Source: Alitta virens (Eukaryota; Annelida; Polychaeta; Phyllodocida; Nereididae). From it: a stretch of DNA of 64,000 bases. Below are positions 6,839 through 19,900 of this stretch, piece after piece; position 1 is the first letter of the stretch, and each line of letters begins with the position of its first letter. The notes beneath the pieces were generated by a model, which saw only the letters and a program-made list of their open reading frames with translations, ran no database searches and had not been told where the DNA came from. The stretch spans positions 3,467,515-3,531,514 of the forward strand of contig OW028582.1 of assembly GCA_932294295.1 (NCBI GenBank), read 5' to 3'. A program made the position numbers and the translations under genes.

Positions 6839-9800
6839 TCGTCTGGAACAACAGTCTCATCTTTGTTCCCGGCCCCGACCCGGATTCAGGTGACATTTCG
6901 CTTGGTCGTGGTGTTGATGACTTTGTAGCAGTGAAAGACGTCGCTGTCGTTGTCGTCTTTTTCTCAGTGGTTCGCCCGAGGTTCTGGACCATGGTCTGTC
7001 CTTTGGGGGTTGCGTGAAATTCAGGGTGGCTGTGAATTTCAGATGCACAATGACATCGTGGGCGCCGTCATTGGGGGATTTTGGATTTTGGTCGAGCACG
7101 CTCGGGTTGTTTGTCACTACAACTGACTGGCGCTCACCTTACACAACAAGGGGATCCCTGAGGAGCCTGTATGGGTTGACCTTGCATCTGTATTGACTTG
7201 CAGTCATTATTAGCTCTGCTATATATCACTATTGGAGCCTGTATCTCGTCCAGAATCGGCCTTGTCTGGTAGTATGCATGTAAGAGGTATAGTACCGCTG
7301 CAGGAGTTGGTCTAGTGCGGACAGGTGATCTTGCGCTGACACGCCGCAGCCCGTTGTGGCGCACCAGATGACGAAATTGACCTGGTTGTGCCAGAACTGC
7401 ATCGGACTAGAGTTCCAAGCTTGTACAACGTTGTCAGAAGTTACGTTAGGCAGCTGACACTTCTCAGACACATCCGGGTGCCGCGTTTGGATCCATGAAA
7501 GTCCTGCCGACTGGACTTGGCCGTGGGGTTGAGTGAGTGGCACTCGTCTGGAACAACAGTCTCATCTCATCTTTTGTCCATAATCCGCCTTGTCTGGTAG
7601 TACGCGTGTAAGAGGTATAGTACCGCTGCAGGAGTTGGTCTAGTGCGGACAGGTGATCTTGCGCTGACATGCCGCAGCCCGTTGTGGCGCACCAGATGAC
7701 GAAATTGACCTGGTTGTGCCAGAACTGCATCGGACTAGAGTTCCACTGGACATGGCTGTGGGGTTGAGTGAGTGGCACTCGTCTGGAACAACAGTCTCAT
7801 CTCATCTTTTGTCCAGAATCCGCCTTGTCTGGTAGTACGCGTGTAAGAGGTTTAGTACCGCTGCAGAAGTTGGTCTAGTGCGGACAGGTGATCTTGCGCT
7901 GACACGCCGCAGCCCGTAGTGGCGCACCAGATGATGAAATTGACCTGGTTGTGCCAGAACTGCATCGGACTAGAGTTCCAAGCTTGTACAAAGTTGTCAG
8001 AAGTTACGTTAGGCAGCTGACACTTCTCAGACACATCCGGGTGCCGCATTTGGATCCATGAAAGTCCAGCCGACTGGACTTGGCTGTGGGGTTGAGTGAG
8101 TGGCACTCGTCTTGAACAACAGTCTCATCTTTGTTCCCGGCCCCGACCCGGATTCAGGTGACATTTCGCTTGGTCGTGGTGTTGATGACTTTGTAGCAGT
8201 GAAAGACGTCGCTGTCGTTGTCGTCTTTTTCTCAGTGGTTCGGCCGAGGTTCTGGACCATGGTCTGTCCTGTGGGGGTTGCGTGAAATTCAGGGTGGCTG
8301 TGAATTTCAGATGCACAATGACATTGTGGGCGCCGTCATTGGGGGATTTTGGATTTTGGTCGAGCACGCTCGGGTTGTTCGTCACTACAACTGACTGGCG
8401 CACACCTTACACAACAAGGGGATCCCTGAGGAGCCTGTATGGGTTGACCTTGCATCCGTATTGACTTGCAGTCATTATTAGCTCTGCTATATATCACTAT
8501 TGGAGCCTGTATCTCGTCCAGAATCGGCCTTGTCTGGTAGTATGCGTGTAAGAGGTATAGTACCGCTGCAGGAGTTGGTCTAGTGCGGACAGGTGATCTT
8601 TCGCTGACTCGCCGCAGCCCGTTGTGGCGCACCAGATGAGGAAATTGACCTGGTTGTGCCAGAACTGCATCGGACTAGAGTTCCAAGCTTGTAAAACGTT
8701 GTCAGAAGTTACGTTAGGCAGCTGACACTTCTCAGACGCATCCGGGTGCCGCGTTTGGATCCATGAAAGTCCAGCCGACTGGACTTGGCTGTGGGGTTGA
8801 GTGAGTGGCACTCGTCTGGAACAACAGTCTCATCTTTGTTCCCGGCCCCGACCCGGATTCAGGTGACATTTCGCTTGGTCGTGGTGTTGATGACTTTGTA
8901 GCAGTGAAAGACGTCGCTGTCGTTGTCGTCTTTTTCTCAGTGGTTCGGCCGAGGTTCTGGACCATGGTCTGTCCTTTGGGGGTTGCGTGAAATTCAGGGT
9001 GGCTGTGAATTTCAGATGCACAATGACATTGTGGGCGCCGTCTTTGGGGGATTTTGGATTTTGGTCGAGCACGCTCGGGTTGTTTGTCACTACAACTGAC
9101 TGGCGCTCACCTTACACAACAAGGGGATCCCTGAGGAGCCTGTATGGGTTGACCTTGCATCTGTATTGACTTGCAGTCATTATTAGCTCTGCTATATATC
9201 ACTATTGGAGCCTGTATCTCGTCCAGAATCGGCCTTGTCTGGTAGTATGCATGTAAGAGGTATAGTACCGCTGCAGGAGTTGGTCTAGTGCGGACAGGTG
9301 ATCTTGCGCTGACACGCCGCAGCCCGTTGTGGCGCACCAGATGACGAAATTGACCTGGTTGTGCCAGAACTGCATCGGACTAGAGTTCCAAGCTTGTACA
9401 ACGTTGTCAGAAGTTACGTTAGGCAGCTGACACTTCTCAGACACATCCGGGTGCCGCGTTTGGATCCATGAAAGTCCTGCCGACTGGACTTGGCCGTGGG
9501 GTTGAGTGAGTGGCACTCGTCTGGAACAACAGTCTCATCTCATCTTTTGTCCAGAATCGGCCTTGTCTGGTAGTACGCGTGTGAGAGGTATAGTACCGCT
9601 GCAGGAGTTGGTCTAGTGCGGACAGGTGATCTTTCGCTGACTCGCCGCAGCCCGTTGTGGCGCACCAGATGACGAAATTGACCTGGTTGTGCCAGAACTG
9701 CATCGGACTAGAGTTCCAAGCTTGTACAACGTTGTCAGAAGTTACGTTAGGCAGCTGACACTTCTCAGACGCATCCGGGTGCCGCGTTTGGATCCATGAA

Positions 9801-9844
9801 AGTCCAGCCGACTGGAATTGGCTGTGGGGTTGAGTGAGTGGCAC
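6839..9844. repeat. 3006-bp higher-order unit, copy 1: L T S L L S
   Basis: Module ends are at 7543, 7778, 8106, 8811, 9516 and 9844. Private variants shared with the next unit include gaggtttagtacc (7849), gccgcatttgg (8045), ggaattggctg (6810 and 9816) and a pair of adjacent L modules. The L module ending 8811 combines the L part of one subtype with the gatctttcgctgactcg S part of another, so it is a recombinant. Confidence 0.88.
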
Positions 9845-12800
9845 TCGTCTGGAACAACAGTCTCATCTTTGTTCCCGGCCCCGACCCGGATTCAGGTGAC
9901 ATTTCGCTTGGTCGTGGTGTTGATGACTTTGTAGCAGTGAAAGACGTCGCTGTCGTTGTCGTCTTTTTCTCAGTGGTTCGCCCGAGGTTCTGGACCATGG
10001 TCTGTCCTTTGGGGGTTGCGTGAAATTCAGGGTGGCTGTGAATTTCAGATGCACAATGACATCGTGGGCGCCGTCATTGGGGGATTTTGGATTTTGGTCG
10101 AGCACGCTCGGGTTGTTTGTCACTACAACTGACTGGCGCTCACCTTACACAACAAGGGGATCCCTGAGGAGCCTGTATGGGTTGACCTTGCATCTGTATT
10201 GACTTGCAGTCATTATTAGCTCTGCTATATATCACTATTGGAGCCTGTATCTCGTCCAGAATCGGCCTTGTCTGGTAGTATGCATGTAAGAGGTATAGTA
10301 CCGCTGCAGGAGTTGGTCTAGTGCGGACAGGTGATCTTGCGCTGACACGCCGCAGCCCGTTGTGGCGCACCAGATGACGAAATTGACCTGGTTGTGCCAG
10401 AACTGCATCGGACTAGAGTTCCAAGCTTGTACAACGTTGTCAGAAGTTACGTTAGGCAGCTGACACTTCTCAGACACATCCGGGTGCCGCGTTTGGATCC
10501 ATGAAAGTCCTGCCGACTGGACTTGGCCGTGGGGTTGAGTGAGTGGCACTCGTCTGGAACAACAGTCTCATCTCATCTTTTGTCCATAATCCGCCTTGTC
10601 TGGTAGTACGCGTGTAAGAGGTATAGTACCGCTGCAGGAGTTGGTCTAGTGCGGACAGGTGATCTTGCGCTGACATGCCGCAGCCCGTTGTGGCGCACCA
10701 GATGACGAAATTGACCTGGTTGTGCCAGAACTGCATCGGACTAGAGTTCCACTGGACATGGCTGTGGGGTTGAGTGAGTGGCACTCGTCTGGAACAACAG
10801 TCTCATCTCATCTTTTGTCCAGAATCCGCCTTGTCTGGTAGTACGCGTGTAAGAGGTTTAGTACCGCTGCAGAAGTTGGTCTAGTGCGGACAGGTGATCT
10901 TGCGCTGACACGCCGCAGCCCGTAGTGGCGCACCAGATGATGAAATTGACCTGGTTGTGCCAGAACTGCATCGGACTAGAGTTCCAAGCTTGTACAAAGT
11001 TGTCAGAAGTTACGTTAGGCAGCTGACACTTCTCAGACACATCCGGGTGCCGCATTTGGATCCATGAAAGTCCAGCCGACTGGACTTGGCTGTGGGGTTG
11101 AGTGAGTGGCACTCGTCTTGAACAACAGTCTCATCTTTGTTCCCGGCCCCGACCCGGATTCAGGTGACATTTCGCTTGGTCGTGGTGTTGATGACTTTGT
11201 AGCAGTGAAAGACGTCGCTGTCGTTGTCGTCTTTTTCTCAGTGGTTCGGCCGAGGTTCTGGACCATGGTCTGTCCTGTGGGGGTTGCGTGAAATTCAGGG
11301 TGGCTGTGAATTTCAGATGCACAATGACATTGTGGGCGCCGTCATTGGGGGATTTTGGATTTTGGTCGAGCACGCTCGGGTTGTTCGTCACTACAACTGA
11401 CTGGCGCACACCTTACACAACAAGGGGATCCCTGAGGAGCCTGTATGGGTTGACCTTGCATCCGTATTGACTTGCAGTCATTATTAGCTCTGCTATATAT
11501 CACTATTGGAGCCTGTATCTCGTCCAGAATCGGCCTTGTCTGGTAGTATGCGTGTAAGAGGTATAGTACCGCTGCAGGAGTTGGTCTAGTGCGGACAGGT
11601 GATCTTTCGCTGACTCGCCGCAGCCCGTTGTGGCGCACCAGATGAGGAAATTGACCTGGTTGTGCCAGAACTGCATCGGACTAGAGTTCCAAGCTTGTAA
11701 AACGTTGTCAGAAGTTACGTTAGGCAGCTGACACTTCTCAGACGCATCCGGGTGCCGCGTTTGGATCCATGAAAGTCCAGCCGACTGGACTTGGCTGTGG
11801 GGTTGAGTGAGTGGCACTCGTCTGGAACAACAGTCTCATCTTTGTTCCCGGCCCCGACCCGGATTCAGGTGACATTTCGCTTGGTCGTGGTGTTGATGAC
11901 TTTGTAGCAGTGAAAGACGTCGCTGTCGTTGTCGTCTTTTTCTCAGTGGTTCGGCCGAGGTTCTGGACCATGGTCTGTCCTTTGGGGGTTGCGTGAAATT
12001 CAGGGTGGCTGTGAATTTCAGATGCACAATGACATTGTGGGCGCCGTCTTTGGGGGATTTTGGATTTTGGTCGAGCACGCTCGGGTTGTTTGTCACTACA
12101 ACTGACTGGCGCTCACCTTACACAACAAGGGGATCCCTGAGGAGCCTGTATGGGTTGACCTTGCATCTGTATTGACTTGCAGTCATTATTAGCTCTGCTA
12201 TATATCACTATTGGAGCCTGTATCTCGTCCAGAATCGGCCTTGTCTGGTAGTATGCATGTAAGAGGTATAGTACCGCTGCAGGAGTTGGTCTAGTGCGGA
12301 CAGGTGATCTTGCGCTGACACGCCGCAGCCCGTTGTGGCGCACCAGATGACGAAATTGACCTGGTTGTGCCAGAACTGCATCGGACTAGAGTTCCAAGCT
12401 TGTACAACGTTGTCAGAAGTTACGTTAGGCAGCTGACACTTCTCAGACACATCCGGGTGCCGCGTTTGGATCCATGAAAGTCCTGCCGACTGGACTTGGC
12501 CGTGGGGTTGAGTGAGTGGCACTCGTCTGGAACAACAGTCTCATCTCATCTTTTGTCCATAATCCGCCTTGTCTGGTAGTACGCGTGTAAGAGGTATAGT
12601 ACCGCTGCAGGAGTTGGTCTAGTGCGGACAGGTGATCTTGCGCTGACATGCCGCAGCCCGTTGTGGCGCACCAGATGACGAAATTGACCTGGTTGTGCCA
12701 GAACTGCATCGGACTAGAGTTCCAAGCTTGTACAACGTTGTCAGAAGTTACGTTAGGCAGCTGACACTTCTCAGACACATCCGGGTGCCGCGTTTGGATC

Positions 12801-12850
12801 CATGAAAGTCCTGCCGACTGGACTTGGCCGTGGGGTTGAGTGAGTGGCAC
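9845..12850. repeat. 3006-bp higher-order unit, copy 2: L T S L L S
   Basis: Module ends are at 10549, 10784, 11112, 11817, 12522 and 12850. All private variants of copy 1 recur exactly 3006 bases later (for example gaggtttagtacc at 10855 and gccgcatttgg at 11051), so the duplication is recent. The two units diverge only in the last S module. Here 12523-12850 has T-type bases (gtccataatccgcc, gacatgccg) but keeps the 93 bases that T lacks. Confidence 0.88.
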
Positions 12851-14570
12851 TCGTCTGGAACAACAGTCTCATCTCATCTTTTGTCCATAATCCGCCTTGT
12901 CTGGTAGTACGCGTGTAAGAGGTATAGTACCGCTGCAGGAGTTGGTCTAGTGCGGACAGGTGATCTTGCGCTGACATGCCGCAGCCCGTTGTGGCGCACC
13001 AGATGACGAAATTGACCTGGTTGTGCCAGAACTGCATCGGACTAGAGTTCCACTGGACATGGCTGTGGGGTTGAGTGAGTGGCACTCGTCTGGAACAACA
13101 GTCTCATCTCATCTTTTGTCCAGAATCCGCCTTGTCTGGTAGTACGCGTGTAAGAGGTATAGTACCGCTGCAGAAGTTGGTCTAGTGCGGACAGGTGATC
13201 TTGCGCTGACACGCCGCAGCCCGTAGTGGCGCACCAGATGATGAAATTGACCTGGTTGTGCCAGAACTGCATCGGACTAGAGTTCCAAGCTTGTACAAAG
13301 TTGTCAGAAGTTACGTTAGGCAGCTGACACTTCTCAGACACATCCGGGTGCCGCGTTTGGATCCATGAAAGTCCAGCCGACTGGACTTGGCTGTGGGGTT
13401 GAGTGAGTGGCACTCGTCTTGAACAACAGTCTCATCTTTGTTCCCGGCCCCGACCCGGATTCAGGTGACATTTCGCTTGGTCGTGGTGTTGATGACTTTG
13501 TAGCAGTGAAAGACGTCGCTGTCGTTGTCGTCTTTTTCTCAGTGGTTCGGCCGAGGTTCTGGACCATGGTCTGTCCTGTGGGGGTTGCGTGAAATTCAGG
13601 GTGGCTGTGAATTTCAGATGCACAATGACATTGTGGGCGCCGTCATTGGGGGATTTTGGATTTTGGTCGAGCACGCTCGGGTTGTTCGTCACTACAACTG
13701 ACTGGCGCACACCTTACACAACAAGGGGATCCCTGAGGAGCCTGTATGGGTTGACCTTGCATCCGTATTGACTTGCAGTCATTATTAGCTCTGCTATATA
13801 TCACTATTGGAGCCTGTATCTCGTCCAGAATCGGCCTTGTCTGGTAGTATGCGTGTAAGAGGTATAGTACCGCTGCAGGAGTTGGTCTAGTGCGGACAGG
13901 TGATCTTGCGCTGACACGCTGCAGCCCGTTGTGGCGCACCAGATGAGGAAATTGACCTGGTTGTGCCAGAACTGCATCGGACTAGAGTTCCAAGCTTGTA
14001 AAACGTTGTCAGATGTTACGTTAGGCAGCTGACACTTCTCAGACACATCCGGGTGCCGCGTTTGGATCCATGAAAGTCCAGCCGACTGGACTTGGCTGTG
14101 GGGTTGAGTGAGTGGCACTCGTCTGGAACAACAGTCTCATCTCATCTTTTGTCCAGAAGCGGCCTTGTCTGGTAGTACGCGTGTAAGAGGTATAGTACCG
14201 CTGCAGGAGTTGGTCTAGTGCGGACAGGTGATCTTGCGCTGACACGCCGCAGCCCGTTGTGGCGCACCAGATGACGAAATTGACCTGGTTGTGCCAGAAC
14301 TGCATCGGACTAGGTATAGTACCGCTGCAGGAGTTGGTCTAGTGCGGACAGGTGATTTTGAGCTGACACGCCGCAGCCCGTTGTGGCGCACCAGATGACG
14401 AAATTGACCTGGTTGTGCCAGAACTGCATCGGACTAGAGTTCCAAGCTTGTACAACATTGTGAGAAGTTACGTTAGGCAGCTGACACTTCTCAGACACAT
14501 CCGGGTGCCGCGTTTGGATCCATGAAAGTCCAGCCGACTGGACTTGGCTGTGGGGTTGAGTGAGTGGCAC
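12851..14570. repeat. Transition block into domain 2: T S L F
   Basis: Module ends are at 13085, 13413, 14118 and 14570. This is the first occurrence of the F module and equals the last four-fifths of the five-module unit that follows. Confidence 0.85.
14119..14570. repeat. Type example of the F module (452 bp, two fused S pieces)
   Basis: The first 187 bases are the left part of an S module with the diagnostic gtccagaagcggcc, up to catcggactag. That joins directly to gtatagtaccgctg of a second S copy, which then runs to its end with gtgattttgagctg and acaacattgtgagaag. The junction shares only tag/ag. Fourteen copies share the same junction, so it arose once and was then amplified with the 2.4-kb unit. 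Confidence 0.9.
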
Positions 14571-15248
14571 TCGTCTGGAACAACAGTCTCAACTTTGTTC
14601 TCAGCCCCGACCTAGATTCAGGTGACATTTCGCTTGGTCGTGGTGTTGATGACTTTGTAGCAGTAAAAGACGTCGCTGTCGTTGTCGTCTTTTTCACAGT
14701 GGTTCGGCCGAGGGTTGCGTGGAATTCAGGGTGGCTGTGAATTTCAGATGCACAATGACATCGTGGGCGCCGTCATTGGGGGATTTTGGATTTTGGTCGA
14801 GCACGCTCGGGTTGTTCGTCACTACAACTGACTGGCGCACACTTTACACAACAAGGGGATCCCTGAGGAGCCTGGATGGGTTGACCTTGCATCCGTATTG
14901 ACTTGCAGTCATTATTAGCTCTGCTATATATCACTATTGGAGCCTGTATCTCGTCCAGAATCGGCCTTGTCTGGTAGTATGCATGTAAGAGGTATAGTAC
15001 CGCTGCAGGAGTTGGTCTAGTGCGGACAGGTGATCTTGCGCTGACACGCCGCAGCCCGTTGTGGCGCACCAGATGACGAAATTGACCTGGTTGTGCCAGA
15101 ACTGCATCGGACTAGAGTTCCAAGCTTGTACAACGTTGTCAGAAGTTACGTTAGGCAGCTGACACTTCTCAGACACATCCGGGTGCCGCGTTTGGATCCA
15201 TGAAAGTCCTGCCGACTGGACTTGGCCGTGGGGTTGAGTGAGTGGCAC
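14571..15248. repeat. Type example of the L-27 module (678 bp)
   Basis: L-27 is an L module that lacks 27 bases covering ttctggaccatggtctgtcc, so cggccgag joins to ggttgcgtgg. The same copies read gtggaattcagg in place of gtgaaattcagg, which creates an EcoRI site (GAATTC), and cacagtgg in place of ctcagtgg. Ten copies occur: three at 14.6-21.3 kb and seven at 47.5-63.4 kb. The 27-bp deletion is flanked by short G-rich words (gagg, gggg), consistent with slippage or microhomology. Confidence 0.88.
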
Positions 15249-16968
15249 TCGTCTGGAACAACAGTCTCATCTCATCTTTTGTCCATAATCCGCCTTGTCT
15301 GGTAGTACGCGTGTAAGAGGTATAGTACCGCTGCAGGAGTTGGTCTAGTGCGGACAGGTGATCTTGCGCTGACATGCCGCAGCCCGTTGTGGCGCACCAG
15401 ATGACGAAATTGACCTGGTTGTGCCAGAACTGCATCGGACTAGAGTTCCACTGGACATGGCTGTGGGGTTGAGTGAGTGGCACTCGTCTGGAACAACAGT
15501 CTCATCTCATCTTTTGTCCAGAATCCGCCTTGTCTGGTAGTACGCGTGTAAGAGGTATAGTACCGCTGCAGAAGTTGGTCTAGTGCGGACAGGTGATCTT
15601 GCGCTGACATGCCGCAGCCCGTAGTGGCGCACCAGATGATGAAATTGACCTGGTTGTGCCAGAACTGCATCGGACTAGAGTTCCAAGCTTGTACAAAGTT
15701 GTCAGAAGTTACGTTAGGCAGCTGACACTTCTCAGACACATCCGGGTGCCGCGTTTGGATCCATGAAAGTCCAGCCGACTGGACTTGGCTGTGGGGTTGA
15801 GTGAGTGGCACTCGTCTTGAACAACAGTCTCATCTTTGTTCCCGGCCCCGACCCGGATTCAGGTGACATTTCGCTTGGTCGTGGTGTTGATGACTTTGTA
15901 GCAGTGAAAGACGTCGCTGTCGTTGTCGTCTTTTTCTCAGTGGTTCGGCCGAGGTTCTGGACCATGGTCTGTCCTGTGGGGGTTGCGTGAAATTCAGGGT
16001 GGCTGTGAATTTCAGATGCACAATGACATTGTGGGCGCCGTCATTGGGGGATTTTGGATTTTGGTCGAGCACGCTCGGGTTGTTCGTCACTACAACTGAC
16101 TGGCGCACACCTTACACAACAAGGGGATCCCTGAGGAGCCTGTATGGGTTGACCTTGCATCCGTATTGACTTGCAGTCATTATTAGCTCTGCTATATATC
16201 ACTATTGGAGCCTGTATCTCGTCCAGAATCGGCCTTGTCTGGTAGTATGCGTGTAAGAGGTATAGTACCGCTGCAGGAGTTGGTCTAGTGCGGACAGGTG
16301 ATCTTGCGCTGACACGCTGCAGCCCGTTGTGGCGCACCAGATGAGGAAATTGACCTGGTTGTGCCAGAACTGCATCGGACTAGAGTTCCAAGCTTGTAAA
16401 ACGTTGTCAGATGTTACGTTAGGCAGCTGACACTTCTCAGACACATCCGGGTGCCGCGTTTGGATCCATGAAAGTCCAGCCGACTGGACTTGGCTGTGGG
16501 GTTGAGTGAGTGGCACTCGTCTGGAACAACAGTCTCATCTCATCTTTTGTCCAGAAGCGGCCTTGTCTGGTAGTACGCGTGTAAGAGGTATAGTACCGCT
16601 GCAGGAGTTGGTCTAGTGCGGACAGGTGATCTTGCGCTGACACGCCGCAGCCCGTTGTGGCGCACCAGATGACGAAATTGACCTGGTTGTGCCAGAACTG
16701 CATCGGACTAGGTATAGTACCGCTGCAGGAGTTGGTCTAGTGCGGACAGGTGATTTTGAGCTGACACGCCGCAGCCCGTTGTGGCGCACCAGATGACGAA
16801 ATTGACCTGGTTGTGCCAGAACTGCATCGGACTAGAGTTCCAAGCTTGTACAACATTGTGAGAAGTTACGTTAGGCAGCTGACACTTCTCAGACACATCC
16901 GGGTGCCGCGTTTGGATCCATGAAAGTCCAGCCGACTGGACTTGGCTGTGGGGTTGAGTGAGTGGCAC
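14571..16968. repeat. Domain 2 five-module unit (2398 bp): L-27 T S L F
   Basis: Module ends are at 15248, 15483, 15811, 16516 and 16968. It uses the L-27 long module and tagattcagg in place of cggattcagg. The T-S pair carries gacatgccgcagcccgtag in its S, distinct from gacacgccg in later units. Confidence 0.88.
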
Positions 16969-19900
16969 TCGTCTGGAACAACAGTCTCAACTTTGTTCTC
17001 AGCCCCGACCTAGATTCAGGTGACATTTCGCTTGGTCGTGGTGTTGATGACTTTGTAGCAGTAAAAGACGTCGCTGTCGTTGTCGTCTTTTTCACAGTGG
17101 TTCGGCCGAGGGTTGCGTGGAATTCAGGGTGGCTGTGAATTTCAGATGCACAATGACATCGTGGGCGCCGTCATTGGGGGATTTTGGATTTTGGTCGAGC
17201 ACGCTCGGGTTGTTCGTCACTACAACTGACTGGCGCACACTTTACACAACAAGGGGATCCCTGAGGAGCCTGGATGGGTTGACCTTGCATCCGTATTGAC
17301 TTGCAGTCATTATTAGCTCTGCTATATATCACTATTGGAGCCTGTATCTCGTCCAGAATCGGCCTTGTCTGGTAGTATGCATGTAAGAGGTATAGTACCG
17401 CTGCAGGAGTTGGTCTAGTGCGGACAGGTGATCTTGCGCTGACACGCCGCAGCCCGTTGTGGCGCACCAGATGACGAAATTGACCTGGTTGTGCCAGAAC
17501 TGCATCGGACTAGAGTTCCAAGCTTGTACAACGTTGTCAGAAGTTACGTTAGGCAGCTGACACTTCTCAGACACATCCGGGTGCCGCGTTTGGATCCATG
17601 AAAGTCCTGCCGACTGGACTTGGCCGTGGGGTTGAGTGAGTGGCACTCGTCTGGAACAACAGTCTCATCTCATCTTTTGTCCATAATCCGCCTTGTCTGG
17701 TAGTACGCGTGTAAGAGGTATAGTACCGCTGCAGGAGTTGGTCTAGTGCGGACAGGTGATCTTGCGCTGACATGCCGCAGCCCGTTGTGGCGCACCAGAT
17801 GACGAAATTGACCTGGTTGTGCCAGAACTGCATCGGACTAGAGTTCCACTGGACATGGCTGTGGGGTTGAGTGAGTGGCACTCGTCTGGAACAACAGTCT
17901 CATCTCATCTTTTGTCCAGAATCCGCCTTGTCTGGTAGTACGCGTGTAAGAGGTATAGTACCGCTGCAGAAGTTGGTCTAGTGCGGACAGGTGATCTTGC
18001 GCTGACATGCCGCAGCCCGTAGTGGCGCACCAGATGATGAAATTGACCTGGTTGTGCCAGAACTGCATCGGACTAGAGTTCCAAGTTTGTACAAAGTTGT
18101 CAGAAGTTACGTTAGGCAGCTGACACTTCTCAGACACATCCGGGTGCCGCGTTTGGATCCATGAAAGTCCAGCCGACTGGACTTGGCTGTGGGGTTGAGT
18201 GAGTGGCACTCGTCTTGAACAACAGTCTCATCTTTGTTCCCGGCCCCGACCCGGATTCAGGTGACATTTCGCTTGGTCGTGGTGTTGATGACTTTGTAGC
18301 AGTGAAAGACGTCGCTGTCGTTGTCGTCTTTTTCTCAGTGGTTCGGCCGAGGTTCTGGACCATGGTCTGTCCTGTGGGGGTTGCGTGAAATTCAGGGTGG
18401 CTGTGAATTTCAGATGCACAATGACATTGTGGGCGCCGTCATTGGGGGATTTTGGATTTTGGTCGAGCACGCTCGGGTTGTTCGTCACTACAACTGACTG
18501 GCGCACACCTTACACAACAAGGGGATCCCTGAGGAGCCTGTATGGGTTGACCTTGCATCCGTATTGACTTGCAGTCATTATTAGCTCTGCTATATATCAC
18601 TATTGGAGCCTGTATCTCGTCCAGAATCGGCCTTGTCTGGTAGTATGCATGTAAGAGGTATAGTACCGCTGCAGGAGTTGGTCTAGTGCGGACAGGTGAT
18701 CTTGCGCTGACACGCCGCAGCCCGTTGTGGCGCACCAGATGACGAAATTGACCTGGTTGTGCCAGAACTGCATCGGACTAGAGTTCCAAGCTTGTACAAC
18801 GTTGTCAGAAGTTACGTTAGGCAGCTGACACTTCTCAGACACATCCGGGTGCCGCGTTTGGATCCATGAAAGTCCTGCCGACTGGACTTGGCCGTGGGGT
18901 TGAGTGAGTGGCACTCGTCTGGAACAACAGTCTCATCTCATCTTTTGTCCATAATCCGCCTTGTCTGGTAGTACGCGTGTAAGAGGTATAGTACCGCTGC
19001 AGGAGTTGGTCTAGTGCGGACAGGTGATCTTGCGCTGACATGCCGCAGCCCGTTGTGGCGCACCAGATGACGAAATTGACCTGGTTGTGCCAGAACTGCA
19101 TCGGACTAGAGTTCCACTGGACATGGCTGTGGGGTTGAGTGAGTGGCACTCGTCTGGAACAACAGTCTCATCTCATCTTTTGTCCAGAATCCGCCTTGTC
19201 TGGTAGTACGCGTGTAAGAGGTATAGTACCGCTGCAGAAGTTGGTCTAGTGCGGACAGGTGATCTTGCGCTGACATGCCGCAGCCCGTAGTGGCGCACCA
19301 GATGATGAAATTGACCTGGTTGTGCCAGAACTGCATCGGACTAGAGTTCCAAGCTTGTACAAAGTTGTCAGAAGTTACGTTAGGCAGCTGACACTTCTCA
19401 GACACATCCGGGTGCCGCGTTTGGATCCATGAAAGTCCAGCCGACTGGACTTGGCTGTGGGGTTGAGTGAGTGGCACTCGTCTTGAACAACAGTCTCATC
19501 TTTGTTCCCGGCCCCGACCCGGATTCAGGTGACATTTCGCTTGGTCGTGGTGTTGATGACTTTGTAGCAGTGAAAGACGTCGCTGTCGTTGTCGTCTTTT
19601 TCTCAGTGGTTCGGCCGAGGTTCTGGACCATGGTCTGTCCTGTGGGGGTTGCGTGAAATTCAGGGTGGCTGTGAATTTCAGATGCACAATGACATTGTGG
19701 GCGCCGTCATTGGGGGATTTTGGATTTTGGTCGAGCACGCTCGGGTTGTTCGTCACTACAACTGACTGGCGCACACCTTACACAACAAGGGGATCCCTGA
19801 GGAGCCTGTATGGGTTGACCTTGCATCCGTATTGACTTGCAGTCATTATTAGCTCTGCTATATATCACTATTGGAGCCTGTATCTCGTCCAGAATCGGCC

